Shown: piece after piece, positions 6,183-13,599 of the stretch
How positions within the stretch are numbered: the first letter of the stretch is position 1
Layout: the number at the start of each line of letters is the position of its first letter
DNA from: a virus
Length of the DNA: 25,976 bases
Strand: one strand, 5' to 3'
IMG/VR virus record: IMGVR_UViG_3300048593_000331
Coordinates: 1-25,976 of that record
Notes under the pieces: model-generated
Database searches by the model: none
Told to the model about the DNA's origin: nothing
The model's input: the letters and a program-made list of their open reading frames with translations, nothing else
Program-made: the position numbers and the translations under genes

Positions 6183-6631
6183 GGCGTCACCTCGAACATG
6201 GGCGAATCGGCGCGGACCACCTTGTCGGGCCAGATGCCGTGGGCGTGGATGCGCCAGTCGGTGGCGAGGTAGTAGCGCCCCGGTGGCAGGGCCGAGCAGG
6301 CGCCGCCAGTCCACCACTCCAGCGTCAGGTCGGGCGGCATGTTGGCGCCGGCCCGATAGTTGGAGGTTGCCGAGCCAGAGCACACCACGTGCCCGCTGAC
6401 ACTGCGCACCGATGCCGCCCAGGTGGCCGTAAAGTCGGCGCGCACATTGCGCTCCACGGTCATGCGCAGCGGCTCGCCCGCCTTGCCGTTGCTGACCAGC
6501 ACGGCCTGCACATCGAGCCAGCGCGAGGCGGGCCAGAAGTCGGTGGCCGCGATCCAGCCGGCCCAGCACAGCAGGCCCACCAGCACGTAGTAAGACGCCA
6601 GCGCGTCAATGGCGGGAGCGAGCTTTTTCAT
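6179..6631 (-). CDS. Single-span membrane protein with exported beta domain (150 aa)
   Basis: An N-terminal hydrophobic helix at about residues 12-30 (SYYVLVGLLCWAGWIAA), preceded by Lys2-Lys3, should anchor the protein or act as a signal. The remaining 115 residues look like an exported beta domain with a Cys pair (C84 and C111) that could form a disulphide, and several Trp residues. I have the impression of similar proteins in lysis regions of other Burkholderiales phages but cannot name a family. The start at ATG 6631 has AAGGAAG about 6 nt before it and overlaps the upstream gene by 26 nt. The function is unknown; a role at the envelope during lysis or superinfection exclusion is possible. 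Confidence 0.7.
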   Translation of the reverse strand: MKKLAPAIDALASYYVLVGLLCWAGWIAATDFWPASRWLDVQAVLVSNGKAGEPLRMTVERNVRADFTATWAASVRSVSGHVVCSGSATSNYRAGANMPPDLTLEWWTGGACSALPPGRYYLATDWRIHAHGIWPDKVVRADSPMFEVTP

Positions 6632-7019
6632 GGCTGTCTTCCTTTTGGTCGCGCAGGGCTTCGACCATCTCCCAATCGGCCAACATCGCCGACTTGATCT
6701 GGTTGACCTTGCGCCGGCTCATTTCGTGCACCTCGGCCTGGCGGTCCAGCTCGGCGCTGATGTAGGCGCCAGCGCGCCAGACCATGACCTCGGTGATGCC
6801 CATGCCGACCACCATACCCAGGGCGCAGCGCAGGCCGGTAGCGGTGTCGCCGGTGATGGCCATGACCACCATGCCCACACCGGAAGCCACCGTCAGCGGC
6901 ATGGACACGCCCTTGACGATGTGCGGCGCCCGCTTTAGGGCCGTGGCCGCGGCGATGTGGTGCGCAGACACGCCCACACCAGCAAAGAACATGACGGCGC
7001 GGATCAGTTCACTGTCCAT
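6606..7019 (-). CDS. Holin-like membrane protein with charged C-terminal tail (137 aa)
   Basis: Three hydrophobic segments are visible at about residues 7-25, 39-57 and 64-82 (GVGMVVMAITGD, ALGMVVGMGITEVMVW). A highly charged helix of about 50 residues follows (SAELDRQAEVHEMSRRK to the end). Three spans and a charged cytoplasmic tail resemble class I holins, which open the inner membrane to release the endolysin. The start chosen is ATG 7019 (MDSELIRAVMFF), overlapping the upstream stop by 11 nt; the longer frame upstream is antisense-like Arg/Cys/Trp-rich sequence. Another membrane gene precedes it, so which of the two is the holin cannot be told. Confidence 0.7.
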   Translation of the reverse strand: MDSELIRAVMFFAGVGVSAHHIAAATALKRAPHIVKGVSMPLTVASGVGMVVMAITGDTATGLRCALGMVVGMGITEVMVWRAGAYISAELDRQAEVHEMSRRKVNQIKSAMLADWEMVEALRDQKEDSHEKARSRH

Positions 7020-7413
7020 TGCCTGCCTCCATGGCTTTGGCGCGGCTGCGCACGATGCCCATGGCCAGCGGCACCAGCCACGGCCAGCCAGCACCCAGCA
7101 CGCCCGCCAGAATCCAGTCGTTTGCAAACACCGGGCCGGCGTACACGGCCAGCACCGCAGCGGCCCACGGGGCGCCAATGCCACCCAGGAAGATGCTGAT
7201 GACCGCATTGGCCAGTGCGTGTTCGCGGCTCAGGGGCCGCTTGTAGGCATAGACCACGGTGACCGCGGCGGCCCCGATGAGCCAGGGCACCGGGTCGCGC
7301 CCAAGTTGCGAAGCGGTCACGCCCGCAGCGGCCACTGTGCCTACCGTGGCGAGTGCCTGTTTGCCGTGGAAGGCCATGGCCAGGGCGACGGCGGCTTTCT
7401 GTAGCCAGCTCAT
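7009..7413 (-). CDS. Multi-span membrane protein, candidate holin (134 aa)
   Basis: The sequence is mostly hydrophobic, with segments at about 20-34, 42-57 (PWLIGAAAVTVVYAY), 66-92 and 100-121 (ILAGVLGAGWPWLVPLAMG). A basic loop (KRPLSREH) and a basic tail suggest a cytoplasmic C-terminus. Putative holins of about this size and composition are known in betaproteobacterial phages; this is recognition by pattern only. ATG 7413 overlaps the preceding stop as ATGA. Together with the next gene downstream it could form a holin/antiholin pair. Confidence 0.7.
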   Translation of the reverse strand: MSWLQKAAVALAMAFHGKQALATVGTVAAAGVTASQLGRDPVPWLIGAAAVTVVYAYKRPLSREHALANAVISIFLGGIGAPWAAAVLAVYAGPVFANDWILAGVLGAGWPWLVPLAMGIVRSRAKAMEAGNGQ

Positions 7414-7871
7414 GGCGATCCTTTCATGTGTTGTACGTCCAGTTCTTCGGCCAGCTGCTGCGCCACCAGCACGGCCAGTTGTTCGGCGGTCACGCGGCCG
7501 GTTGACTTGTCACCGGTCAGCACGTGCCGGCCGAACTCGAAGCAGTAGTCTGCCCGGCTACAGCGCACCGACACGGGCAGCACGAAGGCCAGCAGGCTGA
7601 TCCAGTCGTACCGGCGGCCCAGGCGTTGCGCAATGCGCTTGCGCGCGGTGCGTTCGTCCAGCGTGGTGGGCAGCAGCAGCCAGCCGTCTGCCTCGGTGGG
7701 CGCTTGCTCTGTGTGCACGCCATCGGCCAGGGTGCTGTGGTACAGCGCGCTGCCAATGACGATGCCCGCGTGCGGGTAGGCCGTGACCAGCCGCCAGCGA
7801 ATGAGCCTGGCGAACAGGCCGCGCAGCCCGGCCGGGTCGCGGTGGCGCAGGGCGAGGTAAACGGTGGTCAT
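7410..7871 (-). CDS. Possible permuted NlpC/P60-like (papain-fold) protein, 153 aa
   Basis: The order of motifs is reversed relative to ordinary NlpC/P60 enzymes: an early His34 in AYPHAGIVIG (the small-residue-hydrophobic context of the catalytic His strand), then YDW at 88-90, and a late Cys110 in DYCFEFG preceded by a helix. This matches the layout of the permuted papain-like YiiX/YaeF group, where the Cys motif is typically YCSE. Such enzymes hydrolyse amide or ester bonds, and the natural substrate here is unknown. There is no signal peptide. The start is ATG 7871 (MTTVYLALRHRD), overlapping the previous stop as ATGA. Without a structure comparison the enzyme assignment remains tentative. 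Confidence 0.6.
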   Translation of the reverse strand: MTTVYLALRHRDPAGLRGLFARLIRWRLVTAYPHAGIVIGSALYHSTLADGVHTEQAPTEADGWLLLPTTLDERTARKRIAQRLGRRYDWISLLAFVLPVSVRCSRADYCFEFGRHVLTGDKSTGRVTAEQLAVLVAQQLAEELDVQHMKGSP

Positions 7872-8311
7872 AGCTGCGCCGCCTGGGTGAACAGCGCGTC
7901 GAGGTCTTGCGCGGTCATGCCGATGGCGGCGGCCAGGGCCAGCAGCGTGGGGCGCGTGCGCTGGAATTCCTGGCTGTCGTCCCACTCGATCTGCACCAGG
8001 CCGCGCTGCACCGGGTCGGAAATGGCGTCGATGGCGGGCTGCACGTCCTGCAGGCGGCCGGCCAGCAGCAGCGCCTGGCGGGCCTGGCGGCGGGTGACCA
8101 CTTGCGGCACCTCGGGCGGCGCAGGTGGCTGCGGCACATAGGGTGCGGGCACCATGAGGATGGCCGCCGCGTGGATGGCGCGGCCGTGCTCGGTGTCGTC
8201 GGTGGCGCTGGCGGTGAAGGGCACCCAGCCGAACGCGGGGTGCTCGATCTCGCAGTCGATGCGGCCGTCGGCCAGGAAGCGCGGGGTGCGGATGTTGATG
8301 GTGGTGCTCAT
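7868..8311 (-). CDS. Putative tail-fibre assembly or accessory protein (147 aa)
   Basis: The N-terminal third is a small beta domain (TPRFLADGRIDCEIEHPAF), followed by a Pro-rich linker (VPQPPAPPEVPQ). The C-terminal half is a helical domain (TRRQARQALLLAGRLQDV, later IEWDDSQEFQR, then a final helix AQDLDALFTQAA). The helical part resembles the C-terminal domain often found in small proteins encoded directly after tail fibres, some of which act as fibre chaperones. It begins 10 nt after the fibre gene stop, with AAAGG five bases before ATG 8311. The chaperone role is inferred from position and pattern. Confidence 0.65.
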   Translation of the reverse strand: MSTTINIRTPRFLADGRIDCEIEHPAFGWVPFTASATDDTEHGRAIHAAAILMVPAPYVPQPPAPPEVPQVVTRRQARQALLLAGRLQDVQPAIDAISDPVQRGLVQIEWDDSQEFQRTRPTLLALAAAIGMTAQDLDALFTQAAQL

Positions 8312-8321
8312 GGGTGGCCTT

Positions 8322-8987
8322 TCAGGAAACGCGCTTCCACACGCTGGCCCGGGAGTTTTGGGTGTAGCCACACAGCATCCAGGTGCCATCGGGCGAGCCG
8401 CTGAACGCCACGCCGCTGCTGTTGACCGAGGCGTAGAACAGCGAAGACCCGGCCACCAGAGCGCCGGCAGCCGCATCGCCGCCAAAGCGCAACATGGCGA
8501 ATGTGCCAACCGCGCCCACGGGCGCCGCGGCAATGGCCGGCAGCGGGTTGGCCAGCACGGCAATGGCCTGAGCCGTGCGCAGGGGCGTCATGGCGGTGGC
8601 GTCGTCGGTTCCGGCTTCGGCCTGCGCCTGGGTGGCCTTGGTGACCGTGATCACCCGGTCAGCAGCCAGCGCACCCCCACCACTGGCCAGCCCGGCGCCG
8701 GTGACGCTGCGGCTGCAGTTGGTGGCGTCGGTCGCGCTGGCGGCGCTGCCGGTGATGCTGACGCCCCAGGTGCCCGTGGCGCCGCCGCCGTTGCGGCTGG
8801 GCACGTCCAGCGTGGTGCGGGCGGTGGCCGCGTCGGCGCTGCCCAGCAGGCCCTGCATGAAGGTGGTGACGTGGGCCACCAGCAGGTTGAACTTGTCGGC
8901 CAGGCCTTTGACCTCGGGCCGCGCGTTTTGCAGCGTGTCGGTGTCAGCGTCCAGGCTGCTGGTGGTCTGTGTCGTGGGCCAGGTCAT
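8322..8987 (-). CDS. Tail fibre-like protein (221 aa)
   Basis: The N-terminus is polar and helical (DADTDTLQNARPEVKGLADK, then a hydrophobic helix LVAHVTTFMQGLLG), suited to attachment to the tail tip. A Gly/Ala/Ser/Thr-rich shaft follows with the motif GTWGVSITGSA, common in phage side-tail-fibre shafts, and a compact C-terminal segment (GTWMLCGYTQNSRASVWKR). It starts 3 nt after the gpJ-like gene stop, the usual position for a fibre or tip extension. At 221 residues it is short for a full fibre and may be a stub onto which the larger fibre, encoded further on, is assembled; that is inference. Confidence 0.75.
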   Translation of the reverse strand: MTWPTTQTTSSLDADTDTLQNARPEVKGLADKFNLLVAHVTTFMQGLLGSADAATARTTLDVPSRNGGGATGTWGVSITGSAASATDATNCSRSVTGAGLASGGGALAADRVITVTKATQAQAEAGTDDATAMTPLRTAQAIAVLANPLPAIAAAPVGAVGTFAMLRFGGDAAAGALVAGSSLFYASVNSSGVAFSGSPDGTWMLCGYTQNSRASVWKRVS

Positions 8988-8990
8988 GGG

Positions 8991-11900
8991 TCAGATTCCT
9001 TCAATGTCAAAGTCCACCAGGGCGGGGTCGGCCAGGGTGCCGTTCAGGCGAAACTGGAAGCGCGGGCCGGTGTTGGCGCGGTCGATGCGGGTGGCCGTCC
9101 AGCTGCCGGCGGTGCTGTCCTGAATCACCGCCACGGCCTTGCGGATGACGGTGTAGGTTTTCTCCAGCGGCACGCGCACGTCGCCGGTGCCGATGCGGCG
9201 CGCACCGGTCAGGCTGGCGGGCACCACGTCGTTGATGTATTCGCGCTGCACTTCGGCGCTGACGGTGTAGGCCAGGCTGCGCAGCGTGGGCACGGCCACG
9301 CCGGTGAGCGTGACGCGCAGGCGGATGAAGCGCGCCGTGAAGGTGTTGACCACCGGCTGCCAGGCGCTCCAGGTGGTGCCGTCGGCGCTGGTGGCCAGTT
9401 CCACGGTGGCGGTGCCGTCGGCGTCGAGCTGCACGTCCACCTGGCCGGCGATGGTGCTTTCCAGGTCCAGCGCGGGGGTGGTGTAGCTGGGCGATGCCGC
9501 CGCACCGGCCGACCATGCGCCCGCGCTGGCCCAGGTGCCGGCGCTGGCCCAGGTGGCGGTGCTGGTGGCCACCAGGGCGGCGCCGATCAGCGTGAAGCTG
9601 GTGCGCGTGCCGGGCCAGGCCGGGTCGCTGGGCACCTCGGCGTACACGCTGCCGCTGCGCCGGTCGGGCAAGGTGATGCTGACCACCTTGGGCGTGCTCA
9701 GGTTGCCGCTGGTGTCGCGGCTGCGGCAGGCAAAGGTCCACGCGCCGGCCAGCGGTGCGTTGGTTTCCACCGGGCTGGCGGTGTAGTGGGTGCTGCTGTC
9801 CTGCAGGGGCAGCATGGCGTCCCAGTCAGGGCTTGGCACGGTGCCCGGGGTGTAGCGGATCTCGGCGCCCAGCCAGTCCACCGGCGGCTCGGTGGTGGTG
9901 TAGCTGTAGTTGTACTGGCGCGTGCCGTCGGGCTGGGCCAGCACGGTGAACACGTCAAACGGCGGGGGCGGCTCGCGCAGGCCCTGCACGTCGTAGTACA
10001 GGCGAAACGGTGCGCCCATGCGGGTGTCACCCCACACGCGCAGCTCCAGGTGCCAGCGTTCGTCCAGGCCGCCGCGCCAGGTCAGCGTCTGGCTGGTGCC
10101 GGTGGCCAGCAGGCGCTGGGGCGGGCTGGCCTCGCCCTCGCCCACGGCGCCCCACAGTTCGGCGCGGCGGAAGTTGCCGTCGGTGCCGAAGGTGATGGAC
10201 AGGTCGGTGTAGTAGCTGGTGCCCTGGCGGGCGAGTTCTTCGTCCACCCGCACACTGGTCACCGCCGGGGCGGTGCGCAGCAGGCTGGTGACCGGTGGCG
10301 CGGTGTAGGCGCCGGTTTCCACCATGTTCCAGAACTCGGTGGACTCTGGCACCAGGGTGAGTTCGGCCCCGTCGGCGCTGGGGCGGATGCCCACCACGCG
10401 CAGCAGCTGGCCGGGCACGGCCTTGAAGTCGTAGACCCAAAGGCAGTCGCGCGCGGGGGCGCCGGTGCCCGGCAGGGGCACGCCCGCGGGCCAGGCGGCG
10501 TCGAGTTCAATGACGCGGGCCGAGCCGGCGAAGGGCTTGACGGGGAAGACGCGCATTTGCTGTTCGCCCACCAGGCGCAGGCCGATGTAGCGGCCGGTGT
10601 AGCCGGCCGGGATGCCGCCGGGGGCGGTGTCGTCCAGCGTCAGGCGAACGGTGCCGCCCACGGTTTCGCAGGCCTGCAGGCGCCCGCTGTACCCCCACTG
10701 CGTCATGTCGTGGCTGAGCGCCACCACGCTGCCGCGCTGGTGGGTCATGTATTCCAGGTCCATGCTGCAGGTGACCGTTTTGCGCTGGTAGGCGTTTTGG
10801 GCCATGGCAAAGCGCATGAGCTTGGCGGCGTGCGCTTCGCTGCTCACGCCCACCAGCGGCTGGCGGCCGGTGGTGCGTGGGGTGATGACGCCCGGCGCCA
10901 GGGTGCGCACGCTGCGCCAGGCGGCGGCGTCGCGGTCGAACCAGGTGAACTCCAGCTCGTCGGCGGTGGGCCGGGTGTCGTAGCTCACGCCGAAGCTGCG
11001 GGCGCTGATGCTGCCCATGTTGATGACGCCGCGCACGGGGTCGGTGGCGCTGAAAAAGCCCACACCCAGCTTGCCGCCGCGCCGCGTGCGAAAACCCATG
11101 CCGGCGTAGGCCACGGCCTCCAGCAATTCTTCAATGCTGGTGGCTTCCTGCAGGAACAGGTCGAACTCGAAGCCGTTGGCCGCGCAGTGGACCATGAAGG
11201 TCTTGAGGCCTTCCACGTCAATGCGGTCGTCGCTGTAGCCCAGGCCGGCGAGCTTGCGGCCCGCGTCGTCGTAGATGCCGCGGCACAGCAGCAGGAAGAT
11301 GGCGCCGGGGTTGCACAGGCCGCTGGCGCGGTCGGTGGCGGTCACCCAGGCGCTGCCGTTCCAGTACGGCATGGGCTTGGCGCGCAGGCGGGCGTTGAGT
11401 TCGTCCAGCGCGCCGTTGAGCTGGCCGCTGGCGCGGATCTGCACCGCCAGGCGGGCCTGGCCGTTGTAGCTGGCGGTGTCGCGCTGGTAGCTCTTGAGCT
11501 GCACCCAGCTGACGGTGTTGGCGCCGCTGGTGCCGGTGTAGTCCACCGTGGCTTTGCGCATGCGCACTTCGTACTGGCCGGCGGGCACGTCCAGCTCCAC
11601 GGTTTTGCGCAGCGGCTTCTGTGTGGCGTTTTTCAGGCGCAGCACGCCGGCGGGCACCTCGGGCACCTCGGGGGTGACGACCTCGATGTAGGCGTTTTTC
11701 GATTCGGTCTCGGGGTGCGCCACGGTCACCGCCGGGGCGCCGGCCACACCGGGTGTGAACGGCAGCCAGGTGCTGCTGCCCACGGCGCGGTATTCCACGC
11801 CCACGTCCAGCGTGCGGTTGCGGTAGGCCCCGCTGCTGGTGGACACGCTGAACAGCGAGGCCTCCACATCCACCGCGATGCGCACGGTGCCCGCGCTGGT

Positions 11901-12677
11901 GGTGCGCACGGCCCAGGCGCCCGGGGCGGTGGCGGCTTCGAGCAGCTGGCCGGCCACACTGTCGACACTGGTGCCCAGTGCGGGCAGGTCGCTGTTGCCG
12001 GTGGCAAAGCCGCTGCGCAGCACCGACACGTCGGCATAGCTTTCAATGCTGGTCTGCCCGATGCGCAGGGTGTGCGCGTCGGCGCAGTTGATGCCGCAGT
12101 GGAGCATCTGCCACAGGTACTGTTCGCCGCCCTGCGTGTAGGTGTAGGGCTGGGCGGCCAGGTCGGGCACGGCGTAGGGCTCGCCCAGCACCAGGGCCAT
12201 GGGCTGGTAGGCGCGGGCCTGGTTGCGTCCCCCGCTTTGCAGGCTGTAGGTCGGGCTGGTGGTGGCCTCGGTGGGCTTGATGGCCTTGGGCGCCAGCATT
12301 TTGTTGATGATCAGCGTGCCCACCAAGCGCACGGCGGCTTGCAGCCACACGTTCATGCCTTGGGTGGCCATGGTGAGCGCCACAAATGCCACCAGGCGCA
12401 GTGCCTCGCGCTGGGGCACGCGCCGGCATTCGATGACGTGGCCGTGCCGCGGCTTGACGCGGGCCCAGTGCATTTCGTGCACCAGCACGCCGCCAATGGT
12501 GACCACCCAGCACTGGCCGGGCTCCACACCGTGGCGGGCCAGGAAGCTGGCCAGCGTTTCACCCGGGCGCAGGTCGGCGGCGTGGTCGTCCAGCACGCGC
12601 TGGCCTTGCAGGGTCAGCGGGTGCGGCGTCACCACCAGGGCGGTGGTCGGGCGATGAATGGCGGGCGTCAGTTCCAT
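8991..12677 (-). CDS. J: gpJ-like tail tip / host specificity protein (1228 aa)
   Basis: This is the largest gene and occupies the lambda J position after the NlpC/P60 gene. Residues about 1-95 look like a small beta-grasp domain (ETLASFLARHGVEPGQC then VTIGGVLVHEMHW), the type found in tail proteins of the gpI group. A hydrophobic stretch follows (about 100-130). The central part contains the tip-attachment region (SLQSGGRNQARAYQPM, later YDDAGRKLAG and a helix ATSIEELLEAVAYAG), and the C-terminal third carries fibronectin-like modules (residues near DGTRQYNYSYTTTEPPVDW). The protein should form the trimeric tip that seals the tube and contacts the receptor. The start at ATG 12677 (MELTPAIHRP) overlaps the upstream stop by 10 nt. 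Confidence 0.9.
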   Translation of the reverse strand: MELTPAIHRPTTALVVTPHPLTLQGQRVLDDHAADLRPGETLASFLARHGVEPGQCWVVTIGGVLVHEMHWARVKPRHGHVIECRRVPQREALRLVAFVALTMATQGMNVWLQAAVRLVGTLIINKMLAPKAIKPTEATTSPTYSLQSGGRNQARAYQPMALVLGEPYAVPDLAAQPYTYTQGGEQYLWQMLHCGINCADAHTLRIGQTSIESYADVSVLRSGFATGNSDLPALGTSVDSVAGQLLEAATAPGAWAVRTTSAGTVRIAVDVEASLFSVSTSSGAYRNRTLDVGVEYRAVGSSTWLPFTPGVAGAPAVTVAHPETESKNAYIEVVTPEVPEVPAGVLRLKNATQKPLRKTVELDVPAGQYEVRMRKATVDYTGTSGANTVSWVQLKSYQRDTASYNGQARLAVQIRASGQLNGALDELNARLRAKPMPYWNGSAWVTATDRASGLCNPGAIFLLLCRGIYDDAGRKLAGLGYSDDRIDVEGLKTFMVHCAANGFEFDLFLQEATSIEELLEAVAYAGMGFRTRRGGKLGVGFFSATDPVRGVINMGSISARSFGVSYDTRPTADELEFTWFDRDAAAWRSVRTLAPGVITPRTTGRQPLVGVSSEAHAAKLMRFAMAQNAYQRKTVTCSMDLEYMTHQRGSVVALSHDMTQWGYSGRLQACETVGGTVRLTLDDTAPGGIPAGYTGRYIGLRLVGEQQMRVFPVKPFAGSARVIELDAAWPAGVPLPGTGAPARDCLWVYDFKAVPGQLLRVVGIRPSADGAELTLVPESTEFWNMVETGAYTAPPVTSLLRTAPAVTSVRVDEELARQGTSYYTDLSITFGTDGNFRRAELWGAVGEGEASPPQRLLATGTSQTLTWRGGLDERWHLELRVWGDTRMGAPFRLYYDVQGLREPPPPFDVFTVLAQPDGTRQYNYSYTTTEPPVDWLGAEIRYTPGTVPSPDWDAMLPLQDSSTHYTASPVETNAPLAGAWTFACRSRDTSGNLSTPKVVSITLPDRRSGSVYAEVPSDPAWPGTRTSFTLIGAALVATSTATWASAGTWASAGAWSAGAAASPSYTTPALDLESTIAGQVDVQLDADGTATVELATSADGTTWSAWQPVVNTFTARFIRLRVTLTGVAVPTLRSLAYTVSAEVQREYINDVVPASLTGARRIGTGDVRVPLEKTYTVIRKAVAVIQDSTAGSWTATRIDRANTGPRFQFRLNGTLADPALVDFDIEGI

Positions 12678-13123
12678 GCGTAGAAGCCCTCGAACTTCAT
12701 GCCCCAGGCCTGCAGGTCGGCCAGCGGGTCCATGCGCACGCCGCCGGTGGCGTAGCTGTTGTGCAGCACCCACACGTCGCCCCGCATGATGGCCACGGTG
12801 CCGATGTGCCAGTGCTCGTCGCCTTTGTCGTTGACGTCGCTGAACAGCACGGCCGCACCGGTGAAGGGCACGGCCACGCGGTGGGCCAGGGCGTCGCGGT
12901 GGCGCAGCACGGCGGCGCGCTGCCCCGCCCCGCCACGGGGGTGGGTGGGCAGGTGCACGGCGCGGCCAAACACCTCGGCCTGCACCAGCACAGCCAGGTC
13001 GGCGCAGTCGAACGCGCCCACTTCGTAAGCGCGGCCCACGTAGCCCTGCAGCGCGCGCCAGACGGGCAGCGCGGTGTCGGCCAGCGGGTGGGCGGTTGAT
13101 GCGTCGGCGGTCATGGCGGTCAT
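12668..13123 (-). CDS. NlpC/P60-family tail peptidase (gpK-like), 151 aa
   Basis: A canonical NlpC/P60 order is visible: nucleophile Cys40 in AFDCADLAVL, then a basic loop with a hydrophobic strand (PFTGAAVLFSDV), and His106 in HWHIGTVAIM, followed by the strand WVLHNSYATGG with a polar residue (Asn122) that could complete the site. Enzymes of this family cut peptides in the cell wall; in lambda the corresponding gpK works in tail-tip assembly and DNA entry. Unlike lambda gpK it lacks an N-terminal Mov34/JAB domain. ATG 13123 overlaps the upstream stop as ATGA, and Met4 at 13114 is a possible alternative start. Confidence 0.87.
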   Translation of the reverse strand: MTAMTADASTAHPLADTALPVWRALQGYVGRAYEVGAFDCADLAVLVQAEVFGRAVHLPTHPRGGAGQRAAVLRHRDALAHRVAVPFTGAAVLFSDVNDKGDEHWHIGTVAIMRGDVWVLHNSYATGGVRMDPLADLQAWGMKFEGFYAWN

Positions 13124-13599
13124 CCGGCGAACAGGCCCGGGGCCGTGAATGGGTCGAAACGGATGTCCACCACCGGCAGGCGCATCAGGTCGCCTTCGCT
13201 GATGGTGGCGGTGATGGTCAGCACGCCGGCCTGCACGCCGCTCATGGGCGCGGTGAACGTGCTTTCCACCACGTCGGGCGTGGCACGGCACACGGTTTCG
13301 AGCGTGGCCAGCAGCTCGGCGCCGGGTGGCAGGCGCTCCAGCTCGGCGGTGAGTTCGCGGCCCACGTTGTCGATTTGCAGCTGCGCGCGGCCCACTTCGC
13401 CGGCGGCTTCTTCGGGCAGGGTCCAGGCGAACGGCAAGCCCAGGTACACCTGGCCGCGGCTGGTGCAGTCGCGCGTATCCGACACCAGGCGGATGGTGTC
13501 GCTCAGCCCGTCGCCGGTGATGGTGAGCAGCATGAGCAGGCCGAACGGGTCGTCGCTGCTCTGCAGGGCGCGCACGGCGGTGCTGGACAGGGTGCTCAT
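13120..13599 (-). CDS. DUF1833-family tail protein (159 aa)
   Basis: The pattern is that of DUF1833 proteins, found between minor tail and NlpC/P60 genes in siphophages: a short helical start, the strand-rich core (IRLVSDTRDCTSRGQVYLGL, then RAQLQIDNVGRELTAEL), and a C-terminal end in which LPVVDIRFDPFTAPGLF is prominent. It is likely a distal-tail or tip-initiator component, as suggested by position in the order tape measure, minor tail, this gene, peptidase, gpJ. Start ATG 13599 and stop 13120 both use ATGA overlaps with neighbours, implying coupled translation of this tip cluster. Confidence 0.8.
   Translation of the reverse strand: MSTLSSTAVRALQSSDDPFGLLMLLTITGDGLSDTIRLVSDTRDCTSRGQVYLGLPFAWTLPEEAAGEVGRAQLQIDNVGRELTAELERLPPGAELLATLETVCRATPDVVESTFTAPMSGVQAGVLTITATISEGDLMRLPVVDIRFDPFTAPGLFAG

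Noticed and set aside
1446-8987. A diversity-generating retroelement acting on the fibre genes
   Set aside because: No reverse transcriptase, template repeat or adenine-variable C-terminal lectin repeat is visible in the window.
8154-12683. A 1509-codon open frame on the plus strand
   Set aside because: It lies antisense to the gpJ-like gene and neighbours, is rich in Gly, Ala, His and Arg with no domain pattern, and is explained by the GC-rich codon use of the real minus-strand genes.
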